NCBI RefSeq assembly: GCF_003626595.1 | Contig: NZ_RBAK01000007.1 | Coordinates: 310,001 to 374,000 of the forward strand | Source of the DNA: Micromonospora endolithica | GTDB taxonomy: Bacteria; Actinomycetota; Actinomycetes; Mycobacteriales; Micromonosporaceae | Length of the DNA stretch: 64,000 nucleotides | Direction of reading: 5' to 3' | Shown here: piece after piece, positions 51,220 to 59,853 of the stretch | Position numbering within the stretch: the first letter of the stretch is position 1 | Layout: every line of letters starts with the position of its first letter | Program-made: the position numbers and the translations under genes | Notes under the pieces: generated by a model | Told to the model about the DNA's origin: nothing | What the model saw: only the letters and a program-made list of their open reading frames with translations | Database searches by the model: none

Positions 51220-51942
51220 CTACGGGGCGAGCAATGCCTGGGTCAGGGTGGCAAGGTTCGAGACGACCGGGGTCTGGTCAAAGGCTAGGTGTTTGCGTGA
51301 ATCGCGTCCGCACTCGCAGCCGAGGCCAATCGCACCCGTACGCCGGGCACGGTACAGCCGCAGGAACGAACCGCTCACGACAAGGCAGGACGCGACGGGC
51401 ACTCCGAGCAGATCGGCCGCGCGTTCAGCTGTGCATCCGGCGTCGATCCCGGGGAGGTCGAGTCCCTGCCGACCGGCGACGGCAGCGACGTACCTATCCA
51501 GAGTATGCGCTCGGAGCGTGGCCAACACCGCGTCCTCGGAGAGGTCGCTGATCACGGCTACCTTGCGCCCGGCGGCAGCACAGACGGCGAGGAGTTGGTC
51601 CAGGTCCCGCGCCGGCCTAACGGTGAGCGCCGCGTCCACCTCCAGACGCGACATGAGTGCTTCCGCCTCAACGGCGTGATCAGGTTCGCGCCTCGCGAGA
51701 AACTCCAGCGTCTGGTAGGCCCCGAAAAATGACCACGTGACCGGCACTGGTCGGGACCGGGGTTGGCGACTCATCAGCAAACCCGTGATCGCCTTCTCAC
51801 GGGCTTCCGGACCCATCGCGGCCTGCACGTCGAACATCACACCGTCAAAGTCCAACAGCACATGTTGGGCTCGACCGACAGCACGCGCGACATGGGCCCG
51901 CACCCTCGTTGCGGTTCGGCCAGCAGGCTGATCCACATCCAC
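51220..51942 (-). CDS. HAD-family hydrolase
   Basis: 240 aa, probably a phosphatase of the phosphoglycolate phosphatase type. Motif I is VLLDFDGVMFDV, with both Asp residues; motif II VISDLS and the later CLVVSGS segment are present, although motif III Asp is not obvious (SGSFLRL where GDS or GDT would be expected). GTG 51942 is the farthest start; GTG at 51936 or 51906 would also keep motif I. It lies inside the element remnant and is the only large intact gene there. Its substrate is unknown. Confidence 0.7.
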   Translation of the reverse strand: MDVDQPAGRTATRVRAHVARAVGRAQHVLLDFDGVMFDVQAAMGPEAREKAITGLLMSRQPRSRPVPVTWSFFGAYQTLEFLARREPDHAVEAEALMSRLEVDAALTVRPARDLDQLLAVCAAAGRKVAVISDLSEDAVLATLRAHTLDRYVAAVAGRQGLDLPGIDAGCTAERAADLLGVPVASCLVVSGSFLRLYRARRTGAIGLGCECGRDSRKHLAFDQTPVVSNLATLTQALLAP

Positions 51943-51984
51943 CCCCGAGTCCGTGCGGAACGGCCGATCATCGCCTGCTTCATA

Positions 51985-52362
51985 TCACCCCCGGCCCCGA
52001 CCACCGAATCCTCCGACGGTTCCTTCGGGACGAAGAAGTCGCTGCCGGAACCATGGCCGAGCACACGAGCTCAGGTCTGCGGCCTCCGGCGCGCCGGTGC
52101 GCTCCACCCGGGCGAGCAGCTCCCGCGCCCGCCACCAGTTCGACGCGACGACCCGCCCCGACTCCACCGCTGCGGCGGCGGGCGCGCTGGCCTCGGCGGG
52201 GCTGCCCGCGGCGACCAGCGTCAGCCACAGGTCGAGACGCGCCGAGCCCGACCGGCGCGGACGGGCGCCGCCATCCCCGGCAGGGTCCCGCTCGGCCAGC
52301 ACCGACCGGGTGACCTGCTCGTTACGCACGCGTGGCCTGAACAGACGGCCCGCCAGGGGCAA
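51985..52362 (-). pseudogene. C-terminal fragment of a TPR-containing regulator
   Basis: About 125 codons with SARLDLWLTLVAAGSPAEAS and ESGRVVASNWWRARELLARVERTGAPEAADL. These resemble the C-terminal tetratricopeptide end of helix-turn-helix regulators frequent in Micromonosporaceae. The N-terminal DNA-binding domain is missing and the last part is shifted into unrelated residues. It probably once regulated neighbouring genes of the element. Confidence 0.55.
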
Positions 52363-52375
52363 CCCTGGCGGGCCG
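52346..52375 (-). terminator. Hairpin terminator after the small membrane gene
   Basis: A perfect 13-bp stem (CGGCCCGCCAGGG / CCCTGGCGGGCCG) with a 4-nt loop, 20 bp after the stop of the 47-aa gene on the minus strand. Confidence 0.75.
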
Positions 52376-52394
52376 CTGCGTCACCGCCGACCCG

Positions 52395-52538
52395 TCACGA
52401 CCGGCAAGCGGCCATCAGCCCGGCGACCGCGGTCACGAGGCCGCTCACGGCCACGACCAGAGCCGTCACCTTCCCCCACGAACCACCGTCACGTTCGGGC
52501 TGGCGTTCCTGCTCGCCGCTCTCCCTCGTTACCGACAT
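52395..52538 (-). CDS. 47-aa single-helix membrane protein
   Basis: A charged N-terminal half (MSVTRESGEQERQPERDGGS) is followed by one hydrophobic helix (VTALVVAVSGLVTAVAGLMA) and ends CRS. GGAAGGG lies 7 nt before ATG 52538 and a strong hairpin follows the stop, so it has all the signals of a real small gene. It lies within the element remnant. Function unknown; size and topology would suit a small toxin or a regulatory membrane peptide, but nothing proves that. Confidence 0.6.
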   Translation of the reverse strand: MSVTRESGEQERQPERDGGSWGKVTALVVAVSGLVTAVAGLMAACRS

Positions 52539-52824
52539 GCCTGTGCCCTTCCATCAGATGCAGAGGTTCGGGGCGGTGCCCGCTTCCATCGGTACACCGC
52601 CCCTCTTCGGCCTCGCCCCAGGCCCGATTGCCTGGCGCGGTCACCAAACAGGGCAGGGGCGTTCTGCGGTCGGACGATCTGTGCGAACCAGAGTTCATGC
52701 AGCCAGCGGTTCAGCGCCGCCGCCTGCGGCCCGATTCCCGGTGGAGTTCAACCGGAGGACGTGGTTACTCGCCGATGCTGATGTGGTGCTCGAAGGAGCA
52801 GATGTCGCCCTGGGACCGCTCCAC

Positions 52825-52842
52825 GTTCCGCTTCAACGTCTG
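52825..52842. other. Right attachment-site copy (attR)
   Basis: An exact copy of the 18 bases at the end of ychF (GTTCCGCTTCAACGTCTG). It lies in non-coding sequence 83 bp before the lipoprotein gene. In the stretch 52539-52824 I found no gene that I can support. Confidence 0.6.
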
Positions 52843-52925
52843 CACCGCTGGACCGCTCGGCGTCCTCGGCGAGGCACGCACGTTGTAGCCTGACGCGTCT
52901 CGCGCGAGAAGGTGGAGTCGGACCG

Positions 52926-53672
52926 GTGCTCAGGATGGTGCTGTCCAGGTCGGTCACGGTGGTGGCCGTCTGCATGGTGGTCGCGTGCGGTTCTCCGACG
53001 GCCCGCCCAGCGGATCGGCCGGCAGCCGAAACGATGGGGGCGACGGGTTCGGCCACCGCAACAGCTTCCCCCGCGGTTCCGGCGACCGGCGGGCCCGGTT
53101 ACTCCGCGACGCTGTCCGCACGCCTGGTCACCACGGACTCGTTGCCGCCCGGATTCGCCGTGGAGATCGCGACGGTCATGCCGACGGATGCCGGGGAGCA
53201 ACCCTCCGGCGTCGACGGGTCCTGCTCGGACAGCATGCTCCCGTTGCTGTCGGCAACGCGGCTGACCGGGACGCCGTCGGCGATGGCCGCGGCCACCGTC
53301 AGCCATGACGCCGGTCCGGCCGGCCTCTGGGTGGCGAACGAAGTGCTCCGGACCTACGCCGACGACGGGGCGCGGCGAGCGATGACCGATCTGCGGGCCT
53401 TCATCGACCGATGCCCCACCGCCACGTCGTCCCGCTCCGGCCACCGCTACCGCTACGCGACGGCACCGGGGCCGCGGCTGGGCGATGACAGTGTCCACGT
53501 CAGCTGCGGCGTAGCGTCCAGTTCGGGCACGTCGAGGTGCGACAGCATTCTCGTCCGGATCGGCACTGCCCTGGTGGTCGTCCAGGAGCAGTTCAACGAA
53601 CCTGGCGGCGAAAGCTCCCTCACCCAGCTCGCCGAAGCCGCCCTCCACAGGTATCAGACGACCGGGCCCTGA
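52926..53672 (+). CDS. Putative lipoprotein of unknown function
   Basis: 248 aa. Signal peptide with lipobox VVAC (Cys about residue 21), a Thr/Ala/Pro-rich linker to about residue 55, then a mixed domain with four further cysteines (GSCSDS, DRCPT, SCGVAS, RCDS) that could form disulfides. The pattern LPPGFAVEI ... LRAFIDRCP resembles the sensor-type lipoproteins common in actinobacteria. GTG 52926 has GGTGGAG at about 9 nt. It is the first gene right of the element remnant. Confidence 0.75.
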   Translation: MLRMVLSRSVTVVAVCMVVACGSPTARPADRPAAETMGATGSATATASPAVPATGGPGYSATLSARLVTTDSLPPGFAVEIATVMPTDAGEQPSGVDGSCSDSMLPLLSATRLTGTPSAMAAATVSHDAGPAGLWVANEVLRTYADDGARRAMTDLRAFIDRCPTATSSRSGHRYRYATAPGPRLGDDSVHVSCGVASSSGTSRCDSILVRIGTALVVVQEQFNEPGGESSLTQLAEAALHRYQTTGP

Positions 53673-53766
53673 CCGCTCCCTCGGGTGCGGTTGCGGGGAA
53701 GAGAGTGGCTACCGACGCGGAGATGGCCGCACTGTCCCGGAAACTGCGCGGGCGGGTCACGCCGGT

Positions 53767-54318
53767 TCAGGACGGTCGTCCGCCGAACTGCCAGCGGTGG
53801 ACCTCGATGTCGGCGTACCGGTGCGGGGTCAGGATCGCGCGGGCGGTGTCCGGGTCCGGCGCCGGGATCAACGCCGCCGTACCCAGCCAGGTGGTGCCGT
53901 CGTCGGAGAGCAGCGGCCCGTACGCGATCAGCTCGTCCCGGTCGAGCGGGACGGCGAGGTCGGCGGCCTGCCCCGCGCCCAGGCCGAGCACCAGGTAGCG
54001 GTTGCCGCCGGTCCGGCCGCCGGGAAAATCCCACATGGTACGCCCGAGCGTGTTCTGCCACCGCCTGAGCAGCACGTCCCGGTAGACGCCGGCCTGGTAG
54101 TTGGGCTCGTCGAAGGCGAACGCGCGGGCGGCGGCGGAGTCCGGCAGGTCGAGGATGTGCAGGCTACCGGTGGGTGTGTTGCCGTCACCGGTCATGGTCG
54201 GGCCGCGGGCGATCATCTCGGTCGGGTAGCGGTCCATGTAGGCCCAGTGCTCGGTCAGCAGGTCATCGCGCAGCGCCCGGGAATCGGCACGATCGCGGTG
54301 GTAGCAGAGGAACTCCAT
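53767..54318 (-). CDS. YCII-related protein with two YCII-like halves
   Basis: 183 aa. Both halves show the YCII (dimeric alpha-beta barrel) pattern: residues 1-100 with MEFLCYHRDR, EHWAYMDRY, ARGPTM and DEPNYQAGVY, and 105-183 with LIAYGPLLSDDGTTWLGTAALI and LTPHRYADIEVHRWQFG. YCII relatives include muconolactone isomerase-like enzymes. The ATG at 54318 lies just downstream of a methyltransferase gene on the same strand, so the two are probably co-transcribed. Confidence 0.75.
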   Translation of the reverse strand: MEFLCYHRDRADSRALRDDLLTEHWAYMDRYPTEMIARGPTMTGDGNTPTGSLHILDLPDSAAARAFAFDEPNYQAGVYRDVLLRRWQNTLGRTMWDFPGGRTGGNRYLVLGLGAGQAADLAVPLDRDELIAYGPLLSDDGTTWLGTAALIPAPDPDTARAILTPHRYADIEVHRWQFGGRPS

Positions 54319-54320
54319 GC

Positions 54321-55124
54321 TCACCGCGTCCCTTCGGGACCGCGCCGGTTCTTCCCGCTGATGCCGGTGCTCGATCCGCGGCGGTAGACGGAGACGTGCG
54401 AACGTGAGTCGGCGGTGAACTCGCCGCCGCGCCAATCGGCGTGCCGGGACTCCAACTCGAACCCCGCCAGCTGGGCCATGAGGTCGAGTTCGGCCGGCCA
54501 GATGTAGCGGTGCGGAGTACGGAACAGCTCGGCCTGCGTGCTCCCGTCGAAGTGGAAGTGGTGCGACACGACCCGCTGATGCAGGGTGTCGTAGGTGTCC
54601 AGGGCGATGTAGCCCGGCTCGCACAGCCAGACGGTGGCCTGCTGGCCGGGCGGGAGCTTGCGTAGCTCGGGCACCCACAGCTCGATCACGAACCGGCCGC
54701 CGGGCCGGAGGTGACGCGCGGCGTTGCGGAAGCAGGCAACCTGCTCGGCCTGCGTGAGCAGGTTGGCGACGGTGTTGTAGACCAGGTAGACGAGGGTGAA
54801 GTCACCGGGTGCGGAGGCGTTGGCCATGTCGCCGACGACCACCGGCAGCGTGTCGGCGTCGACCTTCGTGCGCAATTGCTCGACCATCGCGGGGGACAGC
54901 TCGATGCCGGTCACGGGGACTCCCCGCTCGGCGAGTGGCACCGCCACCCGCCCGGTGCCGATGGCGAATTCCAGCGCCGGGCCGTCGCCGGCCAGGTCGG
55001 CCAGTCGGTCGACGGTCGGGCCCAGCACATCGGGCGCGAACATGCCGGCGCCCGGTGTGTCGTAGCGTCGCGCCGCGTCCCGGTCCCACACCCTGGCCTG
55101 TTCCACTCCGCCAACGATCGTCAT
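54321..55124 (-). CDS. SAM-dependent methyltransferase
   Basis: 267 aa class I methyltransferase. Motif I is ALEFAIGTGRVAVPLAERG, then GIELSPAMVEQLRTK (post-I acidic residue) and VVVGDMANASA. The C terminus DSRSHVSVYRR is shared with the paralogue at 61172-61903, and the two proteins align throughout. The substrate is unknown. It runs directly into the YCII gene (2 bp gap). The paralogue also has a YCII gene close by, which suggests that the pairing has been retained. Confidence 0.88.
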   Translation of the reverse strand: MTIVGGVEQARVWDRDAARRYDTPGAGMFAPDVLGPTVDRLADLAGDGPALEFAIGTGRVAVPLAERGVPVTGIELSPAMVEQLRTKVDADTLPVVVGDMANASAPGDFTLVYLVYNTVANLLTQAEQVACFRNAARHLRPGGRFVIELWVPELRKLPPGQQATVWLCEPGYIALDTYDTLHQRVVSHHFHFDGSTQAELFRTPHRYIWPAELDLMAQLAGFELESRHADWRGGEFTADSRSHVSVYRRGSSTGISGKNRRGPEGTR

Positions 55125-55194
55125 GGATCAGCCGCACGTCCACCGACTTTCCGAAAGCCCCGCCGGCGGGGCCTCAGGGTCCGGACCAGGGCAC

Positions 55195-55200
55195 TAACGT
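55195..55200 (+). promoter_or_regulatory. -10 element of the acetyltransferase gene
   Basis: TAACGT ends 8 nt before GTG 55209, without a Shine-Dalgarno sequence between. Leaderless mRNA likely. Confidence 0.45.
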
Positions 55201-55208
55201 GGACTCCC

Positions 55209-55733
55209 GTGACGTCTGCGGTGGTGCGGGTGCGTACGGCGACCCTCGACGATCTCGAACCGGTCATCGACGTGCACACGCGGGCGCGACTGGCCTACTA
55301 CGGGGCGGGTGGGCTCGCGCCGGAGGCGGTCCGCGACCCGGCGCAGGTACGAGAGCAGCGGACCGGTTGGACCGAGGCGATCCGGTCGCCCGTGAAGCGG
55401 GTGGTGTGCGCCGACGTCGACGGCGAAATCGTCGGCGTCGGAGCGATGGGGCCGCCGCACTCGCCGGACGAGGATCCGGGTTCGGTGGGTCAGCTCTACC
55501 AGATCCACGTCGCCCCGGGCCGGTGGGGCAACGGGGTCGGCAGCACCCTGCACGCCGCATTCGTCGCCTACCTCGCCGAGGCGTCACTGCGTACCGGACT
55601 GTTGGAGGTCTGGGAGCGCAACGCCCGCGCCCGGTCGTTCTACGCCCGGCACGGGTGGAAGCCGGACGGGCGGTCGCGGCCCGGCCCCCTCGACGCGCCG
55701 TACGTCCAGATGCGGTTGCGCGTCCTCGGATAG
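55209..55733 (+). CDS. GNAT-family N-acetyltransferase
   Basis: 174 aa. It starts with VRVRTATLDDLEPVIDVH, has the acetyl-CoA loop LYQIHVAPGRWGNGVGSTLHAAF (Q/RxxGxG/A motif as RWGNGVG) and the terminal LEVWERNARARSFYARHGWKPDG, all typical of GNAT enzymes. The substrate is unknown. GTG 55209 was chosen since longer readings lie inside the divergent methyltransferase. A strand-turn pattern at the N terminus is complete, so this start preserves the whole domain. Confidence 0.88.
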   Translation: MTSAVVRVRTATLDDLEPVIDVHTRARLAYYGAGGLAPEAVRDPAQVREQRTGWTEAIRSPVKRVVCADVDGEIVGVGAMGPPHSPDEDPGSVGQLYQIHVAPGRWGNGVGSTLHAAFVAYLAEASLRTGLLEVWERNARARSFYARHGWKPDGRSRPGPLDAPYVQMRLRVLG

Positions 55734-55814
55734 CGGGTCGGTAACCAGCCGGCCTGGAGCGTGATCCGGACAGAGGCGGGAACCAACGGGCAGGCCCAGG
55801 CCCCTTAGTTGGGT

Positions 55815-56336
55815 ATGGGCTTGCTTCGCAGGGCGGAACCCGCCGGCTACGAGGACTTCGTCGCCAGCCGGTACCGGGAGATCGTTCGCTTCGGGGCGTT
55901 GCTGAGCGGTGACGGCCGGTTGGGTGAGGACCTCGCCCAGGAGGGGCTGATCGCGGCCTACCGGTCGTGGCACCGGTTGGGCGTGCCGGACGGGCGGCCG
56001 GAGGCGTACGTCCGGCGGGTGATGGTCCGCACCGCGATGCGGGCGAGGCGCCGGCGCTGGCGCGGCGAGGTGCCGACCGGGGAGCTGCCGGATGCGTCCC
56101 GCGTGGGCTTCGCCGATCAGTCGGATCTCAGCGTGCAGGTGCTCGCCAGTCTGCGTCGGCTCCCCGCTGACCAGCGGGTGGTGCTCGTGTTGCGGTTCTG
56201 GGCGGACGCCTCGGAGGCCGAGGTGGCGCAGACCCTCGGTATCGCGGTGGGGACGGTCAAGAGCCGTACGTCCCGTGCCCTGGCGACGTTGCGGGCCAGC
56301 GGTCTATTCGTCGAATCCTCCAAGGAGACCTCGTGA
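55815..56336 (+). CDS. SigE-family ECF sigma factor
   Basis: 173 aa. Region 2 (YEDFVASRYREIVRFGALLSGDGRLGEDLAQEGLIAAYRSWHRLG, PEAYVRRVMVRTAMRARRRRWRGE) and region 4 (LRRLPADQRVVLVLRFWADASEAEVAQTLGIAVGTVKSRTSRALATLR) belong to the actinobacterial SigE family (about 170 aa). A GGGAACC motif 31 nt before ATG 55815 resembles an ECF -35 and may be for autoregulation, but the spacing to a -10 is not ideal. The next gene overlaps its stop and encodes a membrane protein that probably acts as anti-sigma partner. Confidence 0.92.
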   Translation: MGLLRRAEPAGYEDFVASRYREIVRFGALLSGDGRLGEDLAQEGLIAAYRSWHRLGVPDGRPEAYVRRVMVRTAMRARRRRWRGEVPTGELPDASRVGFADQSDLSVQVLASLRRLPADQRVVLVLRFWADASEAEVAQTLGIAVGTVKSRTSRALATLRASGLFVESSKETS

Positions 56337-57313
56337 ATTCTCACCATGTCAGCGAACTCCTCGCACGTGCCGCCGCCTCCGTGACGCCGACGGAGAACGA
56401 CCCCGCGGCCCGGCTGGTCAGCCTCGGGCGGCGCAGCAGGCGGCGCCGCCGCGCCTGGGGTACCGCCGGATCGGTCGCGGTGGCGGCGGCGATCGCGACC
56501 GTGGCGGCCCTTCCCCTGGGGCCGGAGGCCCCCGACCGGTCCGAGGTCGCCGAAGCGCCCGAAAAGACGGTGAACCTGGGTGGCCTGTCGGTCGCGGTCC
56601 CGGAGGGCTGGCGGACGAGCGAGGTCACGACCTTCGACCCCTGCACCGCGGAGCCCCGCACCGTCTACCTCGCCAGCCGGCGGGATCCCGGGGACAGGTT
56701 CAGCCGCGGCGTGCCCACGAAGTGCACGTCGGAGGGCCAGCTGTGGCTGGCCCTCGTGCGGGCCGGAGTTCCCCGATACGTCACTCCAGAGCGACTGGTG
56801 GTCAAGGACGGGCAGCCGCTCCAGGCTACGCAGGAACTGGAGGGCTGGTGGACCTATCGTGCCTTCAACGAGGAGGAGATGGCGACCGCCGTCCTCATCC
56901 CGGGCAACGAGAGGGACCGCGAGCAGCTGCTCCAGCGGGTCACCTGGCCCGCCGGCCCGTCGGCGCCACCCTCGGGCGGCCTGATGTTGCCCGACCGCAT
57001 CACCAGTGCCGTCAGCGAGAACGCCGGCCCCATGGTCACCGCGATGGACGCCGGCACGCTGGCCCGGATCCGGACGGCCCTCACCGAGCTGCGCGACCCG
57101 GTGCCCGCCGGCGAGGAATGCACTCCGCAGGGACCTGGTCGGGTGGGAATCGCCCTCGACGGGGTCAGCGTGGTGCTGGGCGACGCGCAGTGCCCACAGG
57201 CGATCTCGACCGCAGGCGGTCGCGTCCGGGTCCCGGCCGGGCTGGGCAGGGAGTTGCTCGACCTCATCGTGGCGAGCGACCGCGCCGCGGCTGAGCGTTC
57301 CCACAAGGATTGA
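56333..57313 (+). CDS. Single-pass membrane protein, probable partner of the SigE-family sigma factor
   Basis: 326 aa. An N-terminal cytoplasmic region of about 40 residues (HVSELLARAAASVTPTENDPAARLV and an Arg-rich stretch) leads into one helix (TAGSVAVAAAIATVAALPLG). The extracytoplasmic part of about 260 residues contains four cysteines. This is the usual layout of genes that follow SigE-family factors and are assumed to control them, but the sequence lacks a recognisable zinc anti-sigma (HxxxCxxC) motif. The GTG overlaps the sigma-factor stop. Confidence 0.75.
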   Translation: MNSHHVSELLARAAASVTPTENDPAARLVSLGRRSRRRRRAWGTAGSVAVAAAIATVAALPLGPEAPDRSEVAEAPEKTVNLGGLSVAVPEGWRTSEVTTFDPCTAEPRTVYLASRRDPGDRFSRGVPTKCTSEGQLWLALVRAGVPRYVTPERLVVKDGQPLQATQELEGWWTYRAFNEEEMATAVLIPGNERDREQLLQRVTWPAGPSAPPSGGLMLPDRITSAVSENAGPMVTAMDAGTLARIRTALTELRDPVPAGEECTPQGPGRVGIALDGVSVVLGDAQCPQAISTAGGRVRVPAGLGRELLDLIVASDRAAAERSHKD

Positions 57314-57361
57314 CCGAGGTCTCGATCCCCGCTCCGTCGCACGAACAGGCGCGGGGCCCGG

Positions 57362-58075
57362 TCAGCCGCGCAGGGCGTCCTCGACGCCCGTCTCGGGGCG
57401 GCCGAGGTGGACCGGGTCCCGCCCCCACAGCACGTCCCACGCGGCCTTCACGCTGGCGCCGTACTCCCGGCTGGAGCTGATCCGCCAGGTCTGTTCGTAC
57501 CGCCGGGCCGTCTCGTCGCCGACCCCGTTGACGTCCAGGCCGAGCCGCCGGCAGACGGTGACGGCGCGCGGCAGGTGGAAGGTCTGAGTGATCACCGTCG
57601 CGCGGTCCACGCCGAAGATCCGCTTGGCGCGGGCGCACGAGTCGTACGTGTCGAAGCCGGCGTGGTCCCGCACCACCTTGTCGGATGGCACACCCCGGTC
57701 GACCAGCCAGCGACGCATCGCGCCCGGCTCGTCGTAGTCCGCTTCCATGTTGTCGCCGGACACCAGGATGGCGCGGACCTTGCCGGCGGTGAAAAGCCGG
57801 TACGCGATCTCCAGCCGGCCGACAAGGAACGGCGAGGGGGTGCCGTCCGGGTACACCCGGGTGCCCAGTACGAGCGCGACCGGCGCCTCGGGTACCGCCT
57901 CCTCGGTGAAGATGTGCCCCTCGGCGCCGCCGCGGGCCCAGGCCACGCTCGCCATGGTGCCGGCGGTGAGCAGCGCCGCGCCGGTTACCGCCGCGACCAC
58001 CGCGCGCCGCCACCACCGCACCCGAGAGCCTGACGGTGTACGCCGGACGGCCGTCCGGGAGAGTCGTCCCCACAT
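57362..58075 (-). CDS. SanA/YdcF-like DUF218 membrane protein
   Basis: 237 aa. One N-terminal helix (AVVAAVTGAALLTAGTMASVAW), then a DUF218 domain: APVALVLGTRVYPDGTPSPFLVGRLEIAYRLF, ILVSGDN, PGAMRRWLVDRGVP and a conserved RAKRIFGVDRATVITQTFHLPRA. SanA-type proteins contribute to envelope barrier function and vancomycin tolerance in E. coli. The exact activity is unclear. ATG 58075. It is convergent with the sigma-factor pair. Confidence 0.88.
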   Translation of the reverse strand: MWGRLSRTAVRRTPSGSRVRWWRRAVVAAVTGAALLTAGTMASVAWARGGAEGHIFTEEAVPEAPVALVLGTRVYPDGTPSPFLVGRLEIAYRLFTAGKVRAILVSGDNMEADYDEPGAMRRWLVDRGVPSDKVVRDHAGFDTYDSCARAKRIFGVDRATVITQTFHLPRAVTVCRRLGLDVNGVGDETARRYEQTWRISSSREYGASVKAAWDVLWGRDPVHLGRPETGVEDALRG

Positions 58076-58242
58076 GCCGGCAAGTATGCCCGGCTGCCCC
58101 GAATGGAAGACCGTCGTCGCTGCACCCGGACAAACGCTGACCGCGAGCGGAGCCGCCCCCGCCGCGCGGTTCGCGTAGCGAGGGCGGCCCCGGCTGTGGG
58201 ACGACCGGAGAAGCGGTCAGGATTCAGCGGGACACGAGCTGA

Positions 58243-59181
58243 TCATCTCGTGTATTCGGCCGACGCCTGCACTTTGCACGGGGCGGAAGCGGTGGCGGCG
58301 CAAGAGACGTCGCCGAAACCGGTGAGCAGGGTGTCCATCACCATGGTGTAGATGGGCCGCCGGGCGCCGGCGGGAAGGGTGAAGCCGACACCGTCGATGG
58401 TGAGATTGACGGCGACCGGGACTTCGAGGTAGACGACGGCTTTGGTCGGGCCGATGCGGTAGCGGGTGGCCCCGTTGTACTGCTCCTCGACGATGCTGCC
58501 CGTGGCCGTGCTCTGCACGGAGAGCACGAGGCCGGTGAGCCCGTCACCGGTCAGCGCCGATTGGACGGGACGGATGCTCCTCCAGGTGACCCGGTTGTTC
58601 TGGTAGCACCAGCTGCCCTTGAGCTGCATGTAGGCCAGCGGTCGACTGAGCAGGGACCTGTCGGCGAACTGGCGGATGTGGGACGGCATCGGGACCCCGC
58701 GGAAGAGATCGCCGATCGACAACTTGAGGTACTCACTCGTGGTGGTGAAGTTCTTGCACCGCTCACCCGAGAGGACAGTCACCGTCACGGTGTAGCCGTT
58801 GCCCGAGTTGTCCTGGTATTGGCTGTCCCCGAAGTAGAAGAACAGCGTGCCGTCCATGGGCGCCGTGGCGGTGACCGGGGCGCCGTGGGTGAACTCACTC
58901 GCACCGATTCGGGAATTCAATCCCTCGCCCGGCATTCGGTTGGACGGCCGGCCCGGATAGAAGTAGCAAAGACCGGTGGCGCTGGTCACCTGTACCCGGT
59001 CCCCGGCCCTGAGGTTGATACCGGTGTTGGTGAGGTTGCCGTAACAGTCGACGTGCCCGGTCCACGTCCGGGTCGCGGCGGCGGCAGGGCGGCTCGCCGC
59101 GGGCGTCACCACCACCACCAGCGCGGACAGCAGCGACAGTATCGCCAGCGCAGCGAAATTCTTGCTCCATTGGATGGACAT
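58243..59181 (-). CDS. Secreted protein with a PA-IL/LecA-like N-terminal domain
   Basis: 312 aa. The signal peptide (FAALAILSLLSALVVVVTPA, cleavage near ASRPAAA) is followed by a domain with NTGINLRAGDRVQVTSATG and FFYFGDSQYQDNSGNGYTVTVTV, reminiscent of the galactose-binding jelly roll of LecA-type lectins. The C-terminal 170 residues (from GERCKNF) are not recognised and contain four cysteines. The RBS GAAGGG precedes ATG 59181. It may bind extracellular carbohydrate; this is an inference from the motif only. Confidence 0.6.
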   Translation of the reverse strand: MSIQWSKNFAALAILSLLSALVVVVTPAASRPAAAATRTWTGHVDCYGNLTNTGINLRAGDRVQVTSATGLCYFYPGRPSNRMPGEGLNSRIGASEFTHGAPVTATAPMDGTLFFYFGDSQYQDNSGNGYTVTVTVLSGERCKNFTTTSEYLKLSIGDLFRGVPMPSHIRQFADRSLLSRPLAYMQLKGSWCYQNNRVTWRSIRPVQSALTGDGLTGLVLSVQSTATGSIVEEQYNGATRYRIGPTKAVVYLEVPVAVNLTIDGVGFTLPAGARRPIYTMVMDTLLTGFGDVSCAATASAPCKVQASAEYTR

Positions 59182-59344
59182 CTACGCTTTCCCTTCGAGA
59201 TTGATGAATGCGGAGGAATGCAGGAAAGTCCGGTCCGATCCCGCCCAGGGCTGAGTAACGTAAAAGGTATTGCGCCTACTCGCCGGCGTGAGTGGCTGCA
59301 GAGAGATTTCATCAGATCGATCTCTCCTGTGGGTAATACCAAGG

Positions 59345-59386
59345 TGGTGCGGTGCCCATACCAACTGGTGCGGCGCCCATACCAGC
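59345..59386. repeat. Two tandem 21-bp direct repeats upstream of the YCII-sigma operon
   Basis: TGGTGCGGTGCCCATACCAA and TGGTGCGGCGCCCATACCAG, each plus C, are adjacent and agree at 19 of 21 positions. Each has TGGT...ACCA symmetry. Two helical turns apart, they would place binding proteins on the same face of DNA. They lie in the gap 59182-59517, 130 bp before the YCII gene. The rest of that gap holds no gene that I can support. Confidence 0.65.
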
Positions 59387-59517
59387 GGCGTCCAGCGCGA
59401 TGCGCACCCTCGGGTGGCGGGTGGCGGAACAACCGCTCCGCGCGCCGTTGGCGGCGGGCTGTCCGGTACGCCGGTCGCCGTTCGTCATGCTGGTGGACAG
59501 CCCGAGAGGAGCACACG

Positions 59518-59853
59518 ATGAAGTACCTGATGTTCGTCTGCAGCGACACCGAGCCGGACACCGACCGGTCCGACTGGCCCGACGTCGAGGCCTGGGTGGC
59601 CGAGAACGACACCCGGGGTCGACGCCTGGCCGGCGACATCCTGGCCGACACGTCGGCGGCGACCACCGTCCGGGTCCGCAACGGCGAACTGCTGGTGTCG
59701 GACGGCCCGTTCACCGAGACCAAGGAGGTGATCGTGGGGTTCGACCTGCTGGAGTGCGCGGACCTGGACGAGGCGATCGAGGTCGCGCGTACCCACCCGA
59801 TGGCCCGGGAGGGCCGGATCGAGCTGCGGCCCTTCCTCAACCCGGATGCCTGA
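59518..59853 (+). CDS. YCII/DGPF-domain protein
   Basis: 111 aa, starts MKYLMFVCSDTE, with the signature LLVSDGPFTETKEVIVGFDLLEC and ARTHPMAREGRIELRPF. It is a small dimeric barrel protein found next to ECF42-type sigma factors across actinobacteria. Its role in those systems is not known with certainty, though it is proposed to be controlled by the sigma factor. It overlaps the sigma gene by 8 bp. The ATG at 59518 is preceded by GAGAGGAG. Confidence 0.92.
   Translation: MKYLMFVCSDTEPDTDRSDWPDVEAWVAENDTRGRRLAGDILADTSAATTVRVRNGELLVSDGPFTETKEVIVGFDLLECADLDEAIEVARTHPMAREGRIELRPFLNPDA

Noticed and set aside
52489..52698. A 69-codon minus-strand frame upstream of the small membrane gene
   Set aside because: No start signals, no recognisable composition, and it overlaps the better supported 47-aa gene.
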